Below the pieces are notes generated by a model. It was not told where the DNA came from. It saw nothing but the letters and a program-made list of their open reading frames with translations, and ran no database searches. DNA of 64,000 nt from Ustilago trichophora (lineage: Eukaryota; Basidiomycota; Ustilaginomycetes; Ustilaginales; Ustilaginaceae): positions 310,001-374,000 of the forward strand of contig OOIN01000048.1 in the NCBI GenBank assembly GCA_900323505.1. The letters run 5' to 3'. The translations under genes and the position numbers were made by a program. Of the stretch, positions 19,435 through 28,506 are shown one piece after another. Position 1 is the first letter of the stretch, and the number at the start of each line of letters is the position of its first letter.

Positions 19435-19484
19435 CACATCGTAAAACAACCCGGGATGCTTTAGTTACTTTTCTACGATGACTT
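19435..19484. repeat. Miniature family A foldback
   Basis: CACATCGTAAAA at the left and TTTTCTACGATG at the right pair around a short centre containing CCCGGG. It has the family A ends but almost no GCCACCC interior. Confidence 0.65.
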
Positions 19485-19518
19485 GATGTGACTGGCCAAT
19501 TAAAGGGTCACCAACACA

Positions 19519-19617
19519 ATCACATCGTGAAAAAAAAAAAAAAAAACGTCACGAAGCCACCCTTGAAGCCACCCTAGGTGGCCTCATGACGGATTTTCCT
19601 CTTTTACGATGCGAATC
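19519..19617. repeat. Foldback element, family A (copy A4)
   Basis: A 99-base hairpin: left ATCACATCGTGAAAA, a poly-A run, then CGTCACGAAGCCACCCTTG; right GGTGGCCTCATGACGGATTT and CTCTTTTACGATGCGAAT. Confidence 0.85.
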
Positions 19618-19727
19618 TTTGCTGAAAAGAGGTAAGTTAACTTAACTTATAAGCTCGTGACCATGTCACGAGCAAAGTCGGCGCTGTCACGCTTCAAAAT
19701 TAAGCAGATTCTGAACAAATTGCAGCG

Positions 19728-19930
19728 TGACTCATATCCTAACAAAAGTAAAAATCCGTCCACCCTCGAAGCCACCCTTGAAGGCACCCCCGGACTGACT
19801 GGCTTCAACGGTGGCTTCGGTAATGTAGCCACCCCGGGTGGCTTCATGGGTGGCTTCACAACGTAGCCACCCTGGGTGGCTTCGAGGGTGGCTTTATGAC
19901 GGATTTTTACTTTTTTTTTGCGATGTGACT
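19728..19930. repeat. Foldback element, family A (copy A5)
   Basis: A 203-base element with GTAAAAATCCGT at the left and ACGGATTTTTAC at the right. The outer ends are GTGACTCATATCC and GCGATGTGACT, and at least six GCCACCC/GGGTGGC modules in both orientations fill the centre. Confidence 0.85.
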
Positions 19931-19979
19931 AGACCGAGTCAGGGACAAATCATGAATGCATTTGTGGGTCATTGATAAC

Positions 19980-20123
19980 TAACGTGACTGGCCCATTAAT
20001 GGGTCATCAATACAATTTTGAGGAGCTTTTGTATAGAAACCTCAAATTTTCTGAACACTTTTCGCAAAAATTGTATTGGTGACCCACTAATGGGCCTGAC
20101 CCATTAACGGGCCAGTCACGTTA
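19980..20123. repeat. Inverted-repeat element, family B (copy B1)
   Basis: A 144-base element with a terminal inverted repeat starting TAACGTGACTGGCCC and ending GGGCCAGTCACGTTA; about 25 of 26 terminal bases pair. An inner pair (GGTCATCAATACAAT / ATTGTATTGGTGACC) gives a second stem. The centre reads TTTTGTAT...TTCTGAACACTTTT. Confidence 0.9.
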
Positions 20124-20126
20124 ACG

Positions 20127-20277
20127 GGAATGGCCCGTAACAGAGTCAGGCCCTTCAAAGAATTAGCAATACAAAATATGCGTGCTTTTGTATTCCTACT
20201 TGGAATTTTCTGAACACTTAGGGGAAAAATTGTATTTGTGATTCTTTAATGGGCCTGACTCTGTTATGGGCCACTCC
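20127..20277. repeat. Inverted-repeat element, family B (copy B2)
   Basis: A 151-base element only three bases after B1. The left end is GGAATGGCCCGTAACAGAGT and the right end is ACTCTGTTATGGGCCACTCC. The centre shares with B1 the TTTTGTAT...GGAATTTTCTGAACACTT and AAAAATTGTATT segments. Confidence 0.88.
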
Positions 20278-20334
20278 TATTAGTTGATTTGAAGTTCAGT
20301 TTCTTAGGACACTCATAAGGTTCCAAAAAAAAGT

Positions 20335-20521
20335 AAAAGTCATAAGTTATCCTAAAAAAAGTAAAATTGCAACCCCGGGGCCACCCTAGCAGCCACCCCG
20401 CAAGCACCCCCGATCTAAGTGCTTGCTCTGGGTGGCTGCTCGTGGAGCCATCCGGGTGGTTGCTAGGGTGGCTCCGTGGTCCAACTTTTACTTTTTTTGG
20501 ATGCCCACGTTATGACTTTTT
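20335..20521. repeat. Foldback element, family A (copy A6)
   Basis: A 187-base element whose left arm is AAAAGTCATAAGTTATCC, then AAAAAAAGTAAAATTGCAAC and GGGGCCACCCTAGC. The right arm is GCTAGGGTGGCTCC, then CAACTTTTACTTTTTTTGGA and GTTATGACTTTT. The centre pairs a second time (AGCACCCCCGATCTAAGTGCT). Confidence 0.85.
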
Positions 20522-20542
20522 GCGAAAAGTGTATTGGTGACA

Positions 20543-20620
20543 CACATACCGTAGCCACCTGGGTGGCTCCGGGGGTGGCTGCGCGGACGTATTCTTTTTC
20601 CTTTTTTTAGGGTATGACTG
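20543..20620. repeat. Half copy of family A
   Basis: A short GTAGCCACC...GGTGGCTGC hairpin followed by a family A right arm (GGACGTATTCTTTTTCC, TTTTTTTAGGGTATGAC). The left long arm is missing. Confidence 0.7.
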
Positions 20621-20650
20621 CGTAAGTTGATTCACTTGTCTTGTTTGTAC

Positions 20651-20795
20651 GGTAACGTCAGTGGCCCATAACAGAGTCGGGCCCATCAAAAAATCAGCAA
20701 TACAAAACATGCATGCTTTTTTAATCTTGCTTGAAATTTTTTGAACACCTCGGGGGAAAATTATATTTATGATTCTTTGATGGACTTGACTCCAC
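20651..20795. repeat. Degenerate family B element (copy B3)
   Basis: The left end GGTAACGTCAGTGGCCCATA and the CAATACAAAACATGCATGC segment match B2. The right end (GATTCTTTGATGGACTTGAC) is more diverged, suggesting an older copy. Confidence 0.75.
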
Positions 20796-21004
20796 CTTTT
20801 GATAAGGCATAATGTTACATCTTTGCAATTCCTGGTCGCATCATGCTCTCACACCCTCTTTGAGGCCTGCTCGAGACAGGGGTGCCCGAATCTCGAGATT
20901 GCACAAACTTAAATGGCTGGAAAGCCCTACATCGTGATGTGTGTGTGTTGGATTTTATTTTTTTACCCTTTTTTTTCCTTCCAAAAGACAAATCCCACCT
21001 CAAA

Positions 21005-21189
21005 CACATCGCGAAAAAAGGAAAATTCGTCACGAAGCCACCCTTGAAGCCACCCCGATCAGCTGGCTTTCTGTAAAGCCACCCTAGGTGGCTACCGAAC
21101 CCACCCGGGGTGGCTTCGCAGGAAACCAGCCAATTGGGGGTGCCTTCAAGGGTGGCTTCATGACGGATTTTTCCTCTTTTTACGATGTG
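21005..21189. repeat. Foldback element, family A (copy A8, best preserved)
   Basis: A 185-base element with ends CACATCGCGAAAAAAGGAAA and TTTTTCCTCTTTTTACGATG-TG. Inside the ends, ATTCGTCACGAAGCCACCCT pairs with AGGGTGGCTTCATGACGGAT. The centre holds further GCCACCC modules and a CAGCTGGCTTTC/GAAACCAGC-type inner pair. The arms are about 46 bases with few mismatches. Confidence 0.9.
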
Positions 21190-21395
21190 GATGTGAAAGC
21201 CAACCGGGGTGGCTTCGAGGATCCTTCATCACGATATCTTTCAAACCGATCGTAAGACGACATCGTGTACAAGCGCATCCTTGGCTGCATCGAACCAATG
21301 GGCGAGTCCCTCCATCAGGTGCACGAGGCATCTCGAACATTACTCCCCCGCAACACCCCGGGTGGGTGCCCAGAGGCAAACGGCAGGCATCCACC

Positions 21396-21503
21396 CCTGA
21401 TCAAAAGGGAGGAATCCGATGCGAAGCCACCCTCGAAGCCAGCCAATTGGGGGTGGCTTTGAGGGTGGCTTTGCGACGGATTTTTCCTTCTTCTCAGGAT
21501 GTG
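21396..21503. repeat. Foldback element, family A (copy A9)
   Basis: A 108-base hairpin. The left arm carries AATCCGATGCGAAGCCACCC and the right arm GGGTGGCTTTGCGACGGATT, then TTTCCTTCTTCTCAGGATGTG. The outer left end is worn. Confidence 0.8.
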
Positions 21504-22842
21504 ATTGGGTGGTTGTGGGGATGGGTTCGCGGACGGAAAATTCTTGTTTTCCACGGCATGAATGTTGACCCTGAACGACAGGTCATTCTCGAGGGCAGGC
21601 AACTGTCCCTTTGTCGATGCAGGCTTTCACCGCAAAAGGGGTAGATGCAAGAAGTGCTGTGATCAGTCGAAGGCTTGCAAAGCTGTGTGGTGATTGTTGC
21701 TCGCCCCGCCATGTGTGGGGCCAACGTTTCTATGATGAGACTTGCGCAGGAGCTATGGTTAAGCCAGTTCGGAGCCACTTCCAAGTGGAAGCCGAGTGAT
21801 TAATAAATTTCAGCATACGCAGCTGATGACGACAGCCCTACGATCATTCACGATCCCGGAGGGGCCGGGTATACGCATCGCAGCGGCAGCTTAGGGGCAT
21901 GTTCTTGACGCTAGCACACAGCTGAAATCGAGAAAACGAAAACAAAGCTTCGCACCCAGAGCGCAACAATATTCAGGCGCTGGCACGAATTAGCTCAAAA
22001 CCGCACCTCAGCATAAGACAAAAGAGAGATGTCTTGATGGGAACAAGATCTCTCGTCACCAACTCTACGGTTTCGTTCAACTCGACGAAATACTCGAAGG
22101 AATACTTCTGTTCACACGTTTTCCTTCCGTCATACCGTACTAATAGTACCGTGGGCTGTCAAAAGCTCAGAGCCAGAGTGTGGGTACTTGGCGGGCTGAT
22201 CCGATTCAAGGGGCAGCCGCAAGTGGATTGCGATTCAGCGCATGGACGTTCCTCAAGCGATCGATAACATATTACTCGGTGGCATGCTATCATCAGCTTT
22301 CACGGATGACCCCATCGTTGAACGCGCACACTCACACACGCTCAGCCAACCACTTTCGCACATGCCGAATCCCAAATTTACGCACGGGGCAAATAACGAG
22401 ACACCCGTGCCAAGAAGAAGTCGAACCACAAGCGCAGAGGCGGAAGCCTTCTTTAACCGGAGTGAGTGTAACTGCGCGAGTCATCAGCACCATCTTTAGC
22501 ACAAGTGGACGTTACCAACGAGGAACAAAAAGGATGTTGGTATCGATCGCTAGTCTAGTGTGGCGGAGAAGAAGATTTCATCTCTCCGTGGTTCGTAGTG
22601 ACGCTCTCTTGTGACTACTGGAGCTTCAGGATAGACTTTCTCAAAGTTTGTTTCGATAAGTTACCACGAGACTTTTTTCTTTCTGAACGGGTCGATGGGT
22701 ATGATAGCATTGCACAAGAACCAAGAAACAAAACCAAAACAGAACCGAAATCAATGATGGCCACGACAGCTGACGACAGTGCAAAACATTCTTGTCCAAA
22801 AGTTAAAAAAAAAAAAAAAAAGAACAAAGCCCACAGGACTAG
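21504..22842. other. Gene-free flank of the repeat island
   Basis: These 1.3 kb sit between the last foldback element and the kinesin-6 stop. Only short frames with no recognisable product are present. One Prf1-type box (reverse complement) lies at 21606-21614, and an A-tract at 22805-22820 lies just beyond the kinesin gene's 3' end. Confidence 0.5.
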
Positions 22843-25800
22843 TTAACGAAACGACTTTCTACCGTTACCAAAACTTCGACTAGCCCTACTGGCATTCGAT
22901 TGTCTCGCTGAGCTAGCAGTAGTAGTATTCTGATAGACGGCTTCTACCAAGCTGGAGTCGCCGATCTGCTCAACGTAGTCGTCCTCCTGCATGGCAGCTT
23001 TTTTGCGGAGCTTGCGTTTCTTTTTGGGTGTCGTCGTGTCTTCCATGACCATACTTGCGTCGCTGAGGTCGGTAAGGGCGATGGCGGCATCGAGGATCGA
23101 GGTGTCTCGAGGGGCGCGTGAGGATGACGAGGACTTGTTGGAAGATCGACGGGCACCACGGGCGCGAGCGCGGGCAGTGGAGGTGCTACCGTTGCTGGTG
23201 CGGGATGCGGTGGCAGCATTGCTTGCACGGCCGGATTTTCTTCGTGAAGAAGGGGCGGGACGCTCTTCCTCGCTTTCAGCGTCAGAGTTGGCGGAGAGGT
23301 CGAAATCGGAATCGGACTCGGCAGCTGCGGAAGGAGAGCTGGTGATAGAGTCAAGACTGCCATCGGGTAAGTTGGCGGGGATCTCGATGTAGATTTGGGA
23401 CAGGCTGCGTTCGGCTGCAGGGCTTTGCTGTTCGTCTTTGTCGCTGTCGTAGTCGTCATCGCTTTGCTCGTCCTCGGCGTCGCTGACCGCCGATGACATG
23501 TTTTCGTCTACATCGCTGGCAGAGGCAGCGCCAGACTCGGCATCGGATTCTTCGTCGGACAACGATTCGTCCGAGGACATCTGCTTTGCCGTCTTCGCTG
23601 TTGCGCGCTTGGGCAGCCTTCCTGGCTTGAGAATGGCAGAACGGTCGATACTAGCCTCCTCTTCTTCCTCCTCGTCCTCAGAATCGTTGTCAACGGCAAT
23701 CGAACGCGAGATCTCGCCCTCAGTAGCATCATCAAAGACGCTCTCTGCGGTACTAAGCTCGCTCATACTCTGGTCCAAGCTGTGAATATCGGCAGCCGCC
23801 TCCTCGGCAGCAAGAGTACCTTCCACCTCTGCCTCTTCGTCGTGGCCAGACTCGTAATCGTCTTCATCGGTCAAACTCGACTCGCTGTCTGAAAGCAGCT
23901 CGGGCTCGTTGCGCGCATTTGTGCTGACGAGGAGGTCGATCTTGCGATTCGTAAATTGCGCGTTCTGCTCGGCATCGTTCATCATCAAGCGATTGTAGCG
24001 GTCTTGCATCTCGAGAAGTCTCTTTTCCATCTCGTCGGCCATCTCTTGGCGTACCTGGGCTTCAACGGTGGCACAGCGGAGTTCAGCGGCGTAGAGTTTC
24101 TGTCGCAGTTCTTCGTGACGCTCGACGAGCATGTCGACGAAAGGATCGTGGTCTTCTTCGCCGGATTCTTCGTCGTCTTCGACAATGGTGACGTCTGCGC
24201 TGACTTCGCTGTCGGACGAGCTGATGCCGACGGAGGATTTGGATTTGGGCAGAGGTCGAGACCCCGAGGCACGTTCTTGCTTGAAGGATGGGAGAGGAGG
24301 CAAAGTCTTGGTGACGGGACCCATGTGGCGGGGCACGGCGACCTCTTTGGCGATGGCGCTGAACTTCATGACGTGGGAATTCTCATCAAAGCCAGTATCG
24401 TACGGGTTGGCATTGACGATCATCACCGCCTTGCCTTCACCAACAAAGAAGCTTTGGAAGAGCTCGGTGAGCTTCGAGTGGCGGAAGGGGACGATGCTCA
24501 TACGTCGCTTGACCGTCTGAGCCTGGCCGGCTTCGGTGGATCCCATCAGTCGGACCTGGTTCTTGCGAAGAGTTTCGAGACATTGACCGAGACACATGAG
24601 GCTCTTGTTAATGTTTCCGGCCTCCTTGAGGCGGTCACCGCTGGCAAGGCCGGTATTTGCGACACGCTCGCTCCCTGCCAAGTCGACGATGCTGAGACGT
24701 GCGGTGGTGAACGAGTCGAGATCGTCGTCCGACAGATCTGTGATGCCTCCGTGGTGGCGAATGACCTTGATGGTGAAGATGCCGTGACTTCGGGAACTAG
24801 CACGATTTGCCATGGTGCCAAAGACGGCACGATTCTCCTGACCTCTGTGAAGGAGATCGCGAGCCTCTTGGGCGGAATCGATTTTGATCTCGCGCAAACC
24901 AGCGACGTACTTGCCGCCGTTGTCGGGGTCGTTTTTAAGACTAAGTGGCCTGCGGTTGAGCGTGATGCTTGCACTTGACGGAATGGAGGTAGGAGCAGCG
25001 TTGGCCATATTGGCAAGGCTCCAATTAGATCCGCGTACCGATTCGGAACGACCGAGAGTTGCGCCTGGCGAGACGTCGAGGAGATCAAAGAGCTTCTCGT
25101 TGTAAATCTCGACGTAGCTGACAAAGACGCTGTAGCGGAGGTTGCGGTCGACGGGAATCTTGGTGGTATCATGCTCCATGAGCTTGGTTGGCTTTGCAGC
25201 ACGTGCAGGAGTCTCTGCAAGGAGTCTTCGAGAGACACTTGGGATCATGAAGGGATTGACGCCGAGGTTGGAAGCAGAGTCTACTTGCGCAGAGTGCTTG
25301 TCGACGCGCTGAACGCCAGATACGCCGACGGGCTGGATGCTGGATTTGCTCTCGAGACCGTGAATGCTGTTGAAAATGACATCGAGGGCACGTGGGAGGA
25401 TACCTGCTCCTCCGTTTGAGGTGTTACCCATGACGGTGTGACTCTTGCCCGAGTTTGTGACGCCATAGGTGAACATGAGACCGCTCTCGCCCTGCAGAAG
25501 CGCCTGGACGAGCGGCAAGGTGGTGTGCTGGAAGAACGCAGATTGCGACATGTCTTGCTCTGCGCCGGAAGAGGAGGTGGCCTGGCTGCCAAAGACTTTG
25601 GAAAAGATGTATTTGGTGGGAGGGAGGATGGTGGTAGTTCTGGACCTGACGCCGGAAAGAGAGCTAGAGCTGGAGTAAGCGGGGTGGGAAGGAGGATGCA
25701 TGAGCACCTCGGTGTCGCTGATGACCTCGATGTAAGGACGAGCGGTTTGGATTTGTGCATCTTGAGGTGGAGGTCTGATGCGAAGATAAGCTTTGACAGG

Positions 25801-26238
25801 CTCGATCTCGAGCGTCGATGAGGCGTCATGGCTGGATGAGGACGCAACCGTCGTGAGCGTAGAGATGTCGTTGACGGATTGCATCTTGCGAATGTCGGAA
25901 GCTCTGTTGAGGAAGGTTTTTGGTCGTGGTGTGATGGTTGCGGGTTCTGTATCTGTACGCTTCCTCCTAGGCTGAGGAGTAGCGGCGTTGGAAGCAGCGA
26001 TCGAGTTGCGCATTGTGTGGATAGGTTTGAGCGAGTCGGATGGAAGGCGTTTGGGTTTTGAAGCCGAGTGAAGATGTGCAGGTAGGATGCGTTTGGAGGA
26101 GACCGAGTTGGTGATGTTTGTCATGCTACCACGAGATGACAAGAGGACGACAGGTTTTGCGCGAGGGGTAGCGAGAGAAGGATCGTTCTCGCCATCCGGA
26201 GTGGATTGTCTTGACGAAGAAGAATTAGGTTTTGGCAT
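22843..26238 (-). CDS. Kinesin-6 family motor (MKLP1/KIF20-23 type)
   Basis: The ATG at 26238 (context ACAATGCC) gives 1131 residues; an in-frame ATG at 26478 would add 80 unconserved residues. A Ser/Pro-rich head (about 1-150) leads into the motor domain, about 150-650. The P-loop reads GVTNSGKSHT (the TNSGK form typical of kinesin-6), switch I includes ANRASSRSHGIFTIKV, and switch II is LSIVDLAGSERVANTG followed by NINKSLMCLGQCLETLR. A coiled-coil-prone segment (about 775-850, HEELRQKLYAAELRCATVEA) is followed by very acidic Ser-rich regions and a basic tail (PKKKRKLRKKAAM). Kinesin-6 motors bundle antiparallel microtubules in the spindle midzone and support cytokinesis; the same role is inferred. 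Motor inserts between strands are longer than in animals, as usual for the group. Confidence 0.9.
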   Translation of the reverse strand: MPKPNSSSSRQSTPDGENDPSLATPRAKPVVLLSSRGSMTNITNSVSSKRILPAHLHSASKPKRLPSDSLKPIHTMRNSIAASNAATPQPRRKRTDTEPATITPRPKTFLNRASDIRKMQSVNDISTLTTVASSSSHDASSTLEIEPVKAYLRIRPPPQDAQIQTARPYIEVISDTEVLMHPPSHPAYSSSSSLSGVRSRTTTILPPTKYIFSKVFGSQATSSSGAEQDMSQSAFFQHTTLPLVQALLQGESGLMFTYGVTNSGKSHTVMGNTSNGGAGILPRALDVIFNSIHGLESKSSIQPVGVSGVQRVDKHSAQVDSASNLGVNPFMIPSVSRRLLAETPARAAKPTKLMEHDTTKIPVDRNLRYSVFVSYVEIYNEKLFDLLDVSPGATLGRSESVRGSNWSLANMANAAPTSIPSSASITLNRRPLSLKNDPDNGGKYVAGLREIKIDSAQEARDLLHRGQENRAVFGTMANRASSRSHGIFTIKVIRHHGGITDLSDDDLDSFTTARLSIVDLAGSERVANTGLASGDRLKEAGNINKSLMCLGQCLETLRKNQVRLMGSTEAGQAQTVKRRMSIVPFRHSKLTELFQSFFVGEGKAVMIVNANPYDTGFDENSHVMKFSAIAKEVAVPRHMGPVTKTLPPLPSFKQERASGSRPLPKSKSSVGISSSDSEVSADVTIVEDDEESGEEDHDPFVDMLVERHEELRQKLYAAELRCATVEAQVRQEMADEMEKRLLEMQDRYNRLMMNDAEQNAQFTNRKIDLLVSTNARNEPELLSDSESSLTDEDDYESGHDEEAEVEGTLAAEEAAADIHSLDQSMSELSTAESVFDDATEGEISRSIAVDNDSEDEEEEEEASIDRSAILKPGRLPKRATAKTAKQMSSDESLSDEESDAESGAASASDVDENMSSAVSDAEDEQSDDDYDSDKDEQQSPAAERSLSQIYIEIPANLPDGSLDSITSSPSAAAESDSDFDLSANSDAESEEERPAPSSRRKSGRASNAATASRTSNGSTSTARARARGARRSSNKSSSSSRAPRDTSILDAAIALTDLSDASMVMEDTTTPKKKRKLRKKAAMQEDDYVEQIGDSSLVEAVYQNTTTASSARQSNASRASRSFGNGRKSFR

Positions 26239-27126
26239 TGTTTTGTTGGGTGATGCGCCGATGCGCAACAATGAAGAGCAAGGCTTGTCAGCCTTTGGGA
26301 GAAAGGCGAAGCTGTGTTTGGCCGGATGATGATGGTGAAGGAAGGAGCAGAGCTGAGGATCTAGAGAGCCAAAGGGTTCAGATTGCGATTTTCTATGAAT
26401 GCACGCACCCAACTGAGCCAAAATGAAACGGCTGCGCCGAAGCGGTGTGTGTTTTCTGAAAAGGACTGTGACAGTCACAGAGTGTGTGTGACTTTTAATT
26501 TTTTTCTCGAGAGCGCGTGTTGAGCGCGTTACTGCAAAGAGTGTTGTTCTCTGTGTCTCTCCACATCGTCTTTGTTGATTTCAAAGTATATGCTCCAGTC
26601 TCACACCACCAAATTACAGTACTGTACAAGCTCTTGCACAGTGACATTGCCTGCGTACAGCGTCCTGAAAGCGAGCTCTTGCTTGCAAAACATAAAGCCT
26701 CTTGTTGTGACAGTGGCTACATTCGTGATTGTACCTTGTGCCCTGAGCGCATCCTAGAGGCAGCGTCCAAATGCAGTTGCTAAAGCACCACACACAGAGC
26801 CAGAGCACACATGACGTCGACGCTCCTTCTTCAGCAACGACAAGCTTTACCTTCCAGAGCGCTCTTCTGCGTCCAAGACCATGGTTGTTCACTTAATCCC
26901 CACAAGCTGCTGCTGTAACTCTGTTCGCGTCCTCTTGGCACACGTTCTCCTTACAAGATCACGTGTCGGCACCAATGTTAGACCGCGATTAGAAATCTGC
27001 GTTCTATCATGCAGGGAAAATAAAAGTCGAGTCGAAAAATGACTCGCTCACCCCACATCTTGTGCTTCTTCTTCTTCTTCTTCTTCTCCCACACCACCTT
27101 TGCAACTGTAGCACCGACCCATCAAC
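26239..27126. other. Divergent promoter region (kinesin-6 / ADE1)
   Basis: About 890 bases between diverging starts. It holds a palindromic ACAGTACTGT core at 26616-26625, a TGACTC site at 27040-27045 and a CTT-rich tract right before the ADE1 start. No gene is seen. Confidence 0.55.
27040..27045 (+). promoter_or_regulatory. TGACTC site upstream of ADE1
   Basis: TGACTC, the core bound by Gcn4/Bas1 at yeast ADE promoters, lies 82 bases before the ADE1 ATG. A six-base match is weak evidence alone, and its use in smuts is not known to me. Confidence 0.3.
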
Positions 27127-28203
27127 ATGTCGCAAAACGCAATCGTATCCACAGATTTGCCTCTCAACCTCATCGCAAAGGGCAAGGTTCGCGATGTATA
27201 CGATGCCGGCCTCACCGACGGCCCTCATGCAGGTGCCATTCTCTTTGTTGCTACTGACAGGATCTCGGCCTTTGATATCATTCTTCAGAATGTGAGTATT
27301 TTGCCCCCCCCCTTTCACTCAACATATTACTCGCTATGCTATGAGACAAACGCTGACTTTGCTTTGACTCCTTTTTCTTTTCTTTTTTGGCATCGCTGCG
27401 TTGCAATTGCACACTCGCAGGGTATCCCTAACAAGGGCAAACTCCTCCACGCACTTTCCACCTTCTGGTTCGGCCTCCTGACCCCTTCCCTCATCGAGTC
27501 GCACATTATCGCCACCGAATACTCCCAATTCCCCACCGAGCTGCAAACAAAGCTCAACCCTGTTAAACACCAAGTCGAGGGTCGCTCCATGTTGGTCAAG
27601 CGCGCCAAGGTCCTCCCCATCGAAGCCATCGTTCGCGGCTACATCACCGGAAGCGGTTGGGCCGAGTACAAACGATCCGGCACCGTTCACGGTATCACTC
27701 TTCCCGCTGGTCTTGAAGAATCTCAAGAGATCCCCAATGGCCCCCTCTTCACTCCTTCCACCAAAGCCGAGCAGGGAGATCATGATGAAAACATCCACCC
27801 TGACAAAGTCAACGATATCATCGGCGCAGATCTCGCCCAACGCATGTCTTCCGCCGCCGTTGCACTTTACTCGAAAGCTGCTGCGCACGCCAAGTCGAGG
27901 GGAATCATTCTGGCCGATACCAAGTTTGAATTCGGTATCCTAGGCGAAAACCACATGATCTTGGTCGATGAAGTACTCACTCCAGACAGTTCGCGATTCT
28001 GGTCCGCCGACAAGTATGCTGTGGGTAGAGGTCAGGACAGCTTCGACAAGCAGTACGTCAGGGATTGGTTGAAGGCCAATGGTTTGGATAAGGCTGCTGA
28101 TCAAGGTGTACCCGTCACTTTGCCCCAAGATGTGGTCAAGAGGACAGAGGAGAAGTACAGAGAGGCTTACGAGTTGATTACCGGTAAAAAGTTTCAAGAC
28201 TGA
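27127..28203 (+). CDS. ADE1: SAICAR synthetase (phosphoribosylaminoimidazole-succinocarboxamide synthase)
   Basis: Two exons, 27127-27291 and 27421-28203, give 315 residues; yeast Ade1 is 306. The enzyme joins aspartate to CAIR with ATP in step 7 of de novo purine synthesis, in the cytosol. Visible motifs: GKVRDVYDAG near the start (nucleotide binding), VATDRISAFDIIL (about 43-55), SMLVKRAKVLPIEAIVRGYI (about 110-129) with GSGWAEYKRSGTVHG, and the C-terminal DTKFEFGILG...LVDEVLTPDSSRFW. The 129-base intron interrupts between ILQN and GIPNKG. It starts GTGAGT, ends CGCAG, has a length divisible by three and no in-frame stop, so an unspliced transcript would still be translatable with 43 extra residues. 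Family alignment clearly favours splicing. Confidence 0.95.
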   Translation: MSQNAIVSTDLPLNLIAKGKVRDVYDAGLTDGPHAGAILFVATDRISAFDIILQNVSILPPPFHSTYYSLCYETNADFALTPFSFLFWHRCVAIAHSQGIPNKGKLLHALSTFWFGLLTPSLIESHIIATEYSQFPTELQTKLNPVKHQVEGRSMLVKRAKVLPIEAIVRGYITGSGWAEYKRSGTVHGITLPAGLEESQEIPNGPLFTPSTKAEQGDHDENIHPDKVNDIIGADLAQRMSSAAVALYSKAAAHAKSRGIILADTKFEFGILGENHMILVDEVLTPDSSRFWSADKYAVGRGQDSFDKQYVRDWLKANGLDKAADQGVPVTLPQDVVKRTEEKYREAYELITGKKFQD

Positions 28204-28506
28204 AAGTTCAACACTTTCAAGCTGATTCGCTTCTGCTACACACATGTAAAATATCGTTGATGACTCAATATCCAAGCAGACCATAGAACTCCATCTCAAA
28301 ATCCAGCACGCACAGCTCCGTCTGACAAATCTAATCACCACCGACACGAGCTGCACCGCTTCCTCACAATCGAACGACATCCTGGCACTGGTATAAAATT
28401 ACAATTTTTCAAACAACAACAGATCTGCACGATACTCTGATAAGCCCTAAGTTTTTAAGCAACAAATGACTGGAGAAAAAAAGAAGGGGTTGGGCGGTTA
28501 GAAGGA
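28204..28506. other. Convergent intergenic region
   Basis: About 300 bases between the ADE1 and kinesin-5 3' ends. Nothing recognisable is present. Confidence 0.5.

Noticed and set aside
18433..21503. CRISPR-like array
   Set aside because: The repeats are variable-length foldbacks with no regular spacers, and the setting is a eukaryotic nuclear genome.
18433..21503. Mitochondrial GC clusters or inserted mitochondrial DNA
   Set aside because: The island is flanked by intact nuclear genes and no mitochondrial gene fragment was seen.
22242..22499. Short frame beginning MDVPQAIDN
   Set aside because: Only 85 residues, no motif, no clear leader or neighbours to support it.
23956..24978. 340-codon plus-strand frame inside kinesin-6
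   Set aside because: Covers the conserved motor domain in reverse; no independent support.
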